Source: DATFXF01 sp035258565
Lineage (GTDB): Bacteria > Acidobacteriota > Terriglobia > Acidiferrales > UBA7541
Assembly: GCA_035258565.1 (NCBI GenBank)
Contig: DATFXF010000224.1
Span: forward strand, 1-27,416
DNA: 27,416 bases
Direction: 5' to 3'
Part shown: one piece after another, positions 22,546-27,416 of the stretch
Numbering within the stretch: the first letter of the stretch is position 1
How the letters are laid out: the number at the start of each line of letters is the position of its first letter
Translations under genes and position numbers: made by a program
Notes under the pieces: model-generated
Told to the model about the DNA's origin: nothing
What the model saw: the letters and a program-made list of their open reading frames with translations, nothing else
Databases searched by the model: none

Positions 22546-23244
22546 TTATCTAGTTGGTGCCAGGCCTATTAACCGGGGTTCGACGGCCGCCATCACCGAT
22601 CGGTGGACCTCTTCCGGCGGCCGCAACTGGCACGCCGTCATGTCAAAGCACTCCACCGTAACCCAGTTCGGCTCGGTCGCCAGCCTGTCGTATACCAAGG
22701 CCGCCTGTTCGAGGTGTTTCAGGTCGGCTTCCTGCAAGTCTCGCTCGAGGGTGGTGTAGTGGCGGGTGGACTTCAAACCCACCAGTCGATGCGCCTCGAT
22801 GGCGGGCAGACGAAGATAGATCACCAGGTCTTCCGCTGGCAGGCCATAAATGCCGTATTCAATCCGCCTAAGCCATGAGATGAAGTCTTCCCGGCGCTGC
22901 GGCCCGACCCGTGCACCTTGGTGCGCCAGATTGGAACCCACATAGCGGTCGGCCAAGATCGTCTTCCCGGCAGCCAGCGCTGCCTCAAGCTCCGCTCTGG
23001 CCTCGAAGCGATCACCCGCATAAAGGAGAGCGGAGAGGTGCGCATCCACGGCATCGAGCCGCCCGAATTCGCCGTTCAGAAAGCGCGCCACCAACCGGCC
23101 AAACGTGGACTCGTATCGCGGGAAGCTGTGGCGCACGTAGGGCACGCTGCGGGCGGCGAATGCCCGGCCGAGCAGATCGATCTGCGTGCGCTTGCCGGAG
23201 CCATCAATGCCTTCGATGGCGATGAGTTTTCCGCGGTGGGGCAT
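22546..23244 (-). CDS. tmk: Thymidylate kinase
   Basis: A 232-residue kinase that phosphorylates dTMP to dTDP. The P-loop is IAIEGIDGSGKRTQ (residues 8-21), the DRY-type motif is ADRYVGSNLAHQG (98-110), and the protein also shows FPRYEST and LVIYLRLP. The open frame goes 144 codons further upstream, but that part shows no similarity; the ATG at 23244 (MPHRGKLIAIEG) is the natural start. No strong ribosome binding site is visible. The LID region has a long Lys/Arg/Thr stretch (KSTRHYTTLERDL), which differs from the E. coli type. Confidence 0.9.
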   Translation of the reverse strand: MPHRGKLIAIEGIDGSGKRTQIDLLGRAFAARSVPYVRHSFPRYESTFGRLVARFLNGEFGRLDAVDAHLSALLYAGDRFEARAELEAALAAGKTILADRYVGSNLAHQGARVGPQRREDFISWLRRIEYGIYGLPAEDLVIYLRLPAIEAHRLVGLKSTRHYTTLERDLQEADLKHLEQAALVYDRLATEPNWVTVECFDMTACQLRPPEEVHRSVMAAVEPRLIGLAPTR

Positions 23245-23405
23245 GAGTAAGTCTGAGTCTAGCTTGAGTGGAGAGCAAGAGGCAAGGAAGTGGGGAGTTA
23301 AGGGAATAGGGAAATCGGCAGTCAGGGAAGCAGAGTAGGTCGAAGGAAAATCTTTTTCAAATTCGCCCGCTGCGCCCTCCGCACCTCTGCGGCCATCTTC
23401 GCGCG

Positions 23406-23414
23406 TGCTAGAAT
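23406..23414 (+). promoter_or_regulatory. Extended -10 promoter at the yggS start
   Basis: TGC followed by TAGAAT ends seven bases before the ATG at 23422. There is no Shine-Dalgarno sequence (only CCCCTCC), so the transcript would begin at or next to the ATG. The -35 region is poor. Confidence 0.5.
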
Positions 23415-23421
23415 CCCCTCC

Positions 23422-24174
23422 ATGAGCGTCGAGACCACTTCGATTCGGGCGAATGTCGAAGCCGTGCGCGAGCGCATTGCGCGGGCGGCTGAGCGCGCTG
23501 GACGCCGACCCGATGAGGTCACGCTGGTCGCGGTTTCGAAAACATTTCCCGTCGAGAGCATCCGCCAAGCGTACTCTGCCGGAGTGCAGCATTTTGGCGA
23601 GAACCGCGTACAGGAGTGGGAGCAGAAGCGGCCGTTGCTCGCCGATCTCGGCGCAACCTGGCATCTTGTCGGTCATTTACAGAGCAACAAGGCCGCCCGC
23701 GCCGCGCGGTTGTTCCACACTGTCGATTCAGTCGATAGCCTGTCGCTGGCCCAAAAGCTCGCCCGGGCGATGGCTCAAATCAGCGCTGGCCCAAATTCGG
23801 GTATAAGGACCGGGGGCCTGGCCTCATCTTCGGCGGGATTGGGAATCCTCATCGAGGTTCGGCTGTCGCCAGAGGAAACCAAGAGCGGCGTCACGGAGAC
23901 TGAATTGCCTGTATTGGCGGAAGGCATCCTCGCCCTGGCGCACCTCGACCTACGCGGCCTGATGGGTATCCCGCCCTATCTCCACCGCGCCGAGCAGGTG
24001 CGTCCATTTTTCCGCCGCCTGCGCGAGCTGCGCGACGCCCTCACTGCGCGCTTGAAGGTGCCGCTGCCTGAACTCTCCATGGGCATGAGCCACGACTTCG
24101 AAGTCGGCATCGAGGAAGGTGCCACGCAGGTGCGCCTTGGCACGGCGATTTTTGGTCAACGTGCTTCGAGGTAA
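23422..24174 (+). CDS. yggS: YggS-family pyridoxal phosphate homeostasis protein
   Basis: A 250-residue alanine-racemase-fold protein without enzymatic activity that buffers PLP. The PLP lysine is K40 in LVAVSKTFP, followed by HFGENRVQEW, WHLVGHLQSNK, SVDS, and the C-terminal SMGMSHDFEVGIEEGATQVR and GTAIFG. Residues 120-145 contain a glycine/serine-rich stretch, longer than usual. The protein is the first of a plus-strand run and may be read from a leaderless message. Confidence 0.92.
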   Translation: MSVETTSIRANVEAVRERIARAAERAGRRPDEVTLVAVSKTFPVESIRQAYSAGVQHFGENRVQEWEQKRPLLADLGATWHLVGHLQSNKAARAARLFHTVDSVDSLSLAQKLARAMAQISAGPNSGIRTGGLASSSAGLGILIEVRLSPEETKSGVTETELPVLAEGILALAHLDLRGLMGIPPYLHRAEQVRPFFRRLRELRDALTARLKVPLPELSMGMSHDFEVGIEEGATQVRLGTAIFGQRASR

Positions 24175-24540
24175 GTCGAGCATGAGTGATGGGCCGTGGC
24201 TAGAGTGCCCAGCGTGATCGAACAGGTGACGTAATAATCCGCCTCACCGCGCCGCGGGCGGGCAATCGCACGCACGAGGTATTGCGCCGCTTGTCGGCGA
24301 GCATTTGGAAATCCCGCTTGTTGGCTGCTAGAATCCCTTTGGAGAGCCCAGCCAGATTCGAACGCGTGGAGGTCAACCGAACAACCGCGGAGCACGCGGC
24401 CTGCTTAGGGGTGCCTGTACTTCCCGCCGGTTGACGCTCGGCTGCGGAGAGATTTTTCGACGTGCCCTTGGCGCTTCAAACCTGGGGTTTTTCCCCTTAG
24501 CTGCCCCTGTAGAGACGGGCTATGGTGCCAGGAGACTCCG
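24175..24540. other. 366-base intergenic region, no gene seen
   Basis: No protein gene or tRNA is supported here. At 24326-24334 TGC-TAGAAT, with TTGGAA 18 bases upstream, gives a reasonable extended -10 promoter for the M24 peptidase, leaving a leader of about 200 bases. The 12-base word TGCTAGAATCCC is the same as before yggS. Close to the gene a small hairpin, GGGG-TTTTT-CCCC (24484-24496), precedes the ribosome binding site. Confidence 0.5.
24305..24334 (+). promoter_or_regulatory. Promoter candidate for the M24 peptidase gene
   Basis: TTGGAA (24305-24310) and an extended -10 TGC-TAGAAT (box 24329-24334) lie 18 bases apart. The leader to the ATG at 24541 would be about 200 bases. Confidence 0.4.
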
Positions 24541-25719
24541 ATGCCAGACATCCCAGCAATTCAAGCAGAGCTTCGCGCCAGCGAACTTGACGGCTGGCTC
24601 TTCTACGACTTTCACCGCCGTGACCCGATTGCGCAACACATTCTCGAGCTGCCTGTGGACGGCATGGCTACCCGGCGCTGGTTCTACCTGATTCCCGCCA
24701 AAGGGACGCCCCGGAAGCTGGTGCATCGCATCGAATCTGGCGCGCTCAACACGCTGCCTGGCGAAAAGTTGATCTACGCGGGCAAAGACGAGCTGCGCAA
24801 GAACCTGTCCCGGCTGTTGGGCCGCGCGAAGACGCTGGCCATGCAGTATTCGCCGCGCAATGCCATCCCTTACATCTCCATGGTGGATGCGGGAACCGTC
24901 GAACTCGTGCGCAGCCTAGGGCGCAAGGTGGTCAGCTCAGCCGATCTCGTGCAGAAGTTCGAGGCCTGCTGGACACCGGAGCAGTTCGAATCGCATCTCG
25001 ACGCGGGGCGCGTGATCGACCGCGTGACGCGCGAGGCCTTCGCCCACGCTGCCGACAGCGTGCGTCGCAGCGCCGCTTTGACTGAGTTCGACCTGCAGCA
25101 GTGGATTCTCGAGCGATTCCGCGAGCATTCCATCGTCACCGACGACTCTCCCATCGTAGCTGTCGGCCCGCATAGTGGCGACCCGCACTACGAGCCCCAA
25201 GCCAAGGGTTCCCTGCCGATTCGCAAGGGCGATCTCCTCCTGCTCGACATCTGGGGGAAAAAGCAGATCCCCGGCAGCGTCTATTACGACATCACCTGGA
25301 TGGGTTTCCTCGGCGAGAAGGTGCCGGAGAGATTTTCCAAAATCTTCTCTATTGTCAAGGGGGCGCGCGATGCTGCGGTCACCTACGTCGAGCAGGCAGT
25401 CCGAGCGGGCAGGATGATTCAGGGCTGGCAGGTGGACCGCGCGGCGCGCGAAGTGATCCGCAAGGCGGGGTATGGGAAGTATTTTGTCCACCGCACCGGC
25501 CACAATATTGGCCAGGAGGTCCACGGGAACGGCGCCAATATGGACAGTTTAGAAACTCAGGACGTCCGCCGCATCATTCCGCGCACCTGCTTTTCCGTGG
25601 AGCCGGGAATTTATCTGCCTGAGTTTGGGGTGCGCAGCGAAGTGGATGTATACATCGAAGAGAAGCAGGCGCGCGTGACTGGGGCGGTGCAGTCCGAGAT
25701 CCTTGCCCTGCTGGCTTGA
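24541..25719 (+). CDS. M24-family metallopeptidase (Xaa-Pro aminopeptidase-like)
   Basis: A 392-residue pita-bread-fold protein. The N-terminal domain (1-150, LDGWLFYDFHRRDP) is of the creatinase/prolidase type, and the C-terminal domain is catalytic. The five metal ligands are in place: D236 (LLLLDIWG), D250 (YYDITW), H321 (RTGHNIGQEVHG), E354 (FSVEPGIYLP) and E367 (VRSEVDVYI). It is expected to remove residues before proline or cleave Xaa-Pro dipeptides in the cytoplasm with two Mn2+ or Co2+ ions; substrate preference is uncertain. The ATG has AGGAG six bases upstream. No signal peptide is seen. Confidence 0.9.
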   Translation: MPDIPAIQAELRASELDGWLFYDFHRRDPIAQHILELPVDGMATRRWFYLIPAKGTPRKLVHRIESGALNTLPGEKLIYAGKDELRKNLSRLLGRAKTLAMQYSPRNAIPYISMVDAGTVELVRSLGRKVVSSADLVQKFEACWTPEQFESHLDAGRVIDRVTREAFAHAADSVRRSAALTEFDLQQWILERFREHSIVTDDSPIVAVGPHSGDPHYEPQAKGSLPIRKGDLLLLDIWGKKQIPGSVYYDITWMGFLGEKVPERFSKIFSIVKGARDAAVTYVEQAVRAGRMIQGWQVDRAAREVIRKAGYGKYFVHRTGHNIGQEVHGNGANMDSLETQDVRRIIPRTCFSVEPGIYLPEFGVRSEVDVYIEEKQARVTGAVQSEILALLA

Positions 25720-25725
25720 GACGCT

Positions 25726-26139
25726 GTGGCGGAAAAAAGGCAGCCCGCAAAGCCGAGAACTGACAGCGATCGTGCTTCGCTCGCCCTGGCGGTGGTAGCG
25801 GCCGGATGGTTGGTGCCGGGACTTGGCCACCTCCTCCTGCGCCGGCGGGGCCGGGCGCTCGTGTTTTTTCTAGGCGTAGGCACGCTGGCCATCATCGGGC
25901 TGGCTTTGCGCGGAAACATCTTTTCGCCCTCGCTCAGCGATGCCTTTGACATGCTGGGGTTCTTCGCCGACTTCGGCGCTGGAATCTTCTACTTTGTTTC
26001 CAAGTTTATTGAACATGGTGGGCCGGATGTTTCCCGGGCCGCAGGCGACTACGGCACGCGCTTTTTTGCCACCGCCGGCGTGCTCAACCTGCTCTGTGTT
26101 CTTGATGCCCACGCAATCGCTCGGGGAAGAAAGGACTGA
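25726..26139 (+). CDS. DUF6677-like membrane protein
   Basis: A 137-residue protein starting at a GTG six bases after the peptidase stop. A charged N-terminus is followed by LALAVVAAGWLVPGLGHLLLRRRGRALVFFLGVGTLAIIGLAL, a helix pair with the PGxGH turn of TM2/DUF6677-type proteins. Two more hydrophobic segments follow (MLGFFADFGAGIFYFV and TAGVLNLLCVLDAHAIAR). Function unknown. The link to DUF6677 is from memory of the motif. Confidence 0.65.
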   Translation: MAEKRQPAKPRTDSDRASLALAVVAAGWLVPGLGHLLLRRRGRALVFFLGVGTLAIIGLALRGNIFSPSLSDAFDMLGFFADFGAGIFYFVSKFIEHGGPDVSRAAGDYGTRFFATAGVLNLLCVLDAHAIARGRKD

Positions 26140-26154
26140 CGCCACGGAGCGCCG

Positions 26155-26331
26155 ATGAACCTCAAACACTTCCAAGGCTTGCTGCTGTTTGCCTTCATTA
26201 TCTCGGTGGTCTTCGCCTTCCTGACCAAACGCAAGTTGGGTGAGCGCATCAAGTACGCCCTGTGGACATTTCTTGCCTTCTTGCTGGTCGCGGTCGCGGT
26301 GGGCTGGCTGATGTATCCCTTTTCGCGGTGA
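26155..26331 (+). CDS. 58-residue membrane protein
   Basis: A short gene with two hydrophobic helices, LLLFAFIISVVFAFLT and WTFLAFLLVAVAVGWLMYP, separated by a basic loop (KRKLGERIK). It has GGAG five bases before its ATG and follows the DUF6677-like gene after 15 bases, so it is probably in the same operon. I do not recognise it, but coding style and start signal support translation. Confidence 0.65.
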   Translation: MNLKHFQGLLLFAFIISVVFAFLTKRKLGERIKYALWTFLAFLLVAVAVGWLMYPFSR

Positions 26332-26364
26332 ACGCCGCTCTCAGGAGAGAAAAACGCTCAAGGA

Positions 26365-26484
26365 ATGCACTCAAAATGCTTAACATACCGCCAACGGTCG
26401 GTGCCGGGAACGCAGCGGACTGGGGTAAAGTTGCTTTCGCCAGTTGAGTATGCGGAAGTGTTCAACGAGATAGAGCCGAGATGA
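26365..26484 (+). pseudogene. Possible IS3-type transposase C-terminal scrap
   Basis: A 39-residue frame ending in VKLLSPVEYAEVFNEIEPR. The LSPVEY motif recalls the very end of IS3/IS911-type OrfB transposases (YxSPVEYE). Only this tail is present and no catalytic DDE residues are visible. Base composition is lower in GC than in the genes to the left. Confidence 0.2.
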
Positions 26485-26648
26485 CTGACCAACAAATCCT
26501 CGAAATATTCGAAGCCATACGAGTCCGCAGACACACGCGGGATATTGCGGACAATCTTCGGCACGATGCACATAGGGTTTTTCGTTCGAGCCGCGTGAGG
26601 GTGGACAGCATCACCCTTCGCCCTGTCCGCAAGGAGCCAATTCAATGA
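26481..26648 (+). CDS. Unrecognised 55-residue ORF
   Basis: MTDQQILEIFEAIRVRRHTR begins a 55-residue charged ORF whose ATG overlaps the preceding stop (ATGA). It has no recognisable family and its codon use is less GC-rich than the neighbours. It may be a gene fragment rather than a working gene. Confidence 0.2.
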   Translation: MTDQQILEIFEAIRVRRHTRDIADNLRHDAHRVFRSSRVRVDSITLRPVRKEPIQ

Positions 26649-26814
26649 GCGACACCGAAAAAAGTTCGTGCCGGCTTTGTACGAGCAACTGGCAAGCCGC
26701 TGGCGTGATTTGGAAATGAAAGGAGCCCCCACGCATCCGAGCATCAAGTTGAATGCCGATGCGTACCGCAAATCCGACGCACCCAGACCCATTGCACCGC
26801 GGGCGACCCAATAG
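26599..26814 (+). pseudogene. Unrecognised protein fragment
   Basis: A stop-to-stop frame that reads plausibly as protein, RKKFVPALYEQLASRW, then MKGAPTHPSIKLNADAYR. There is no good start (only a GTG at 26668 or an ATG further in). It ends inside the 34-base nuoJ copy. I cannot name a family. Confidence 0.2.
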
Positions 26815-26826
26815 GCCAGTTGTAGG
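26793..26826 (+). repeat. 34-base perfect copy of nuoJ-internal sequence
   Basis: Identical to 958-991, on the same strand. Neither flank resembles nuoJ. To the left is an unrelated fragment; to the right, with no base in between, starts a broken arsenite methyltransferase. A match of this length is far beyond chance in a 27-kb window. Confidence 0.9.
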
Positions 26827-27160
26827 TCATCAGCAATCGCGTCATCAACTGACCCCGGACAAAGCGGCCGTGTATAAAGATATCTTTCGCATCTTGCGCC
26901 CCGGTGGGCGGCTGTCGGTAGCTGACATTGTGTTGCGCGGCTCGCCGGAAGCCCTTCAGGGCTTCCCGAAGAGTATCGCCCTGAGGAGCTGGTGCGCTTG
27001 CGTCTCGGGGGCGCTGGTGGAGGAGGAGTATCTCGCCACCATCCGCGATGCGGGCTTCGCGGATGTCCGGCTGGTGGGCGAACACGCGGCGGGAGTCACG
27101 GCCGTGGCGGTCACGATCACTGCGCGCAAGCCCCCTGAGCAGCCGTTGCTCGCCTCAGAT
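26827..27160 (+). pseudogene. arsM: Arsenite S-adenosylmethionine methyltransferase, C-terminal remnant
   Basis: Starting at the end of the 34-base repeat, one frame reads VISNRVIN. After a one-base loss (a missing T near 26845) the next frame reads LTPDKAAVYKDIFRILRPGG, RLSVADIVLRG, CVSGALVEEEYLATIRDAGF, and a final stretch to ITARKP. This is the C-terminal part of ArsM, which methylates arsenite with SAM. The SAM motif I and substrate-binding cysteines of the N-terminal part are missing. The stop is also lost: the frame runs on to 27289 through unrelated repeats. It is a truncated, frameshifted remnant. Confidence 0.75.
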
Positions 27161-27224
27161 CCATACGAATGGGCGCCTGGTGGTAGAGTCGGAGAGAACG
27201 CCGTTCCGCTAGATTCCAAATTAG

Positions 27225-27273
27225 AATCCGCGGAATCCGCGGGTAGTGGTGTCATTCAACGACACTACTACCC
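27225..27273. repeat. Tandem 9-base repeat and strong hairpin
   Basis: AATCCGCGG occurs twice in tandem (27225-27242), giving CCGCGG arms around AAT. It is followed by a hairpin with 13-base arms (27241-27253 and 27261-27273; one G-T pair) and loop ATTCAAC. The stem is long but has no T tract, so it is not a typical terminator. It resembles the palindromic units of REP-like or transposon-end sequences. Confidence 0.7.
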
Positions 27274-27289
27274 CAAATCCGCCTGCTGA

Positions 27290-27416
27290 ATTGACTTCCC
27301 CGGCTTGGTGAGAGGAAGATATGCGCCAAGCTTTGCTCCAAGGATGAAGCTTCCTCGCGAGAGAGCTGAAACCTTTGGAGCCAGGCCCGGCACGTCGGTG
27401 GAATCTCCAGCCGATT
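27290..27416. other. Edge region without a supported gene
   Basis: An ATG at 27344 opens a frame (MKLPRERAETFGARPGTSVE) that runs off the right edge. It has no clear ribosome binding site and no family signal, so I do not call it a gene. Confidence 0.3.

Noticed and set aside
22546..23676. Longer tmk start giving 376 residues.
   Set aside because: The first 144 residues are intergenic-type sequence opposite the yggS promoter and gene; the kinase fold starts at the ATG at 23244.
24335..24362. Minus-strand TTCGAATC followed by a GGCTCTCCA-like end, recalling a tRNA 3' end or attachment-site remnant.
   Set aside because: The bases before the T-loop do not pair with those after it, and no matching 5' acceptor strand is found at tRNA distance.
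1..27416. CRISPR arrays, prophage genes, intact transposases, rRNA or tRNA genes.
   Set aside because: No regularly spaced repeats, no integrase or intact transposase frame and no tRNA cloverleaf were seen in the window.

Overview
The window reads as a GC-rich bacterial chromosome segment, most likely from an acidobacterium (Acidobacteriota). This is an inference from gene content and style: a bacillithiol-type BshA, an acidobacterial-looking Hfq variant, a DUF6677-like protein, tightly packed GTG-started genes and a LytS-type kinase. No rRNA or tRNA is present to settle it.

Layout. Positions 1-8710 (minus strand) hold a respiratory complex I operon in the order nuoA-C-D-EF-G-H-J-K-L, with nuoL cut by the window edge. 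Genes overlap or nearly touch, and a good sigma70-type promoter lies just upstream of nuoA. nuoB and nuoI are missing from their usual places, nuoE and nuoF are one reading frame, NuoH carries an extra hydrophobic block and NuoG has an extra set of cluster cysteines. After an unexplained intergenic stretch with RNA-like inverted repeats comes a lone ThiS-like sulfur carrier (9070-9297). Next is a decayed module on the minus strand: an ArsR-type repressor, a frameshifted AHSA1/START-domain gene and a protein scrap. ribA follows at 10508-11149.

From 11244 the plus strand carries an orphan LytS-type histidine kinase, a GbsR/MarR-type regulator with a clear terminator, and a string of overlapping genes. 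These are a DCC-family thiol protein, a small membrane protein, a YndJ-like membrane protein and an NAD(P)-binding epimerase-like protein, then a DUF805-SRPBCC fusion and a second NAD(P)-binding protein. This set (13221-18394) looks like a membrane-associated redox cassette of unknown purpose. Housekeeping genes follow: bshA (minus), an SDR and a hotdog thioesterase (plus), then hfq-like, holB and tmk (minus).

From 23422 the plus strand has a YggS-type PLP-binding protein, an M24 metallopeptidase, a DUF6677-like membrane protein and a 58-residue membrane protein. The last kilobase (26332-27416) is a patchwork of scraps: short AT-richer ORFs, a perfect 34-base copy of the inside of nuoJ, a truncated and frameshifted arsenite methyltransferase tail, and strong hairpins.

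The most notable points are the unusual complex I operon, the 34-base nuoJ copy sitting exactly at the broken ArsM junction, the DCC/YndJ/epimerase cassette, and several promoters placed so close to start codons that leaderless or very short-leader mRNAs are likely.
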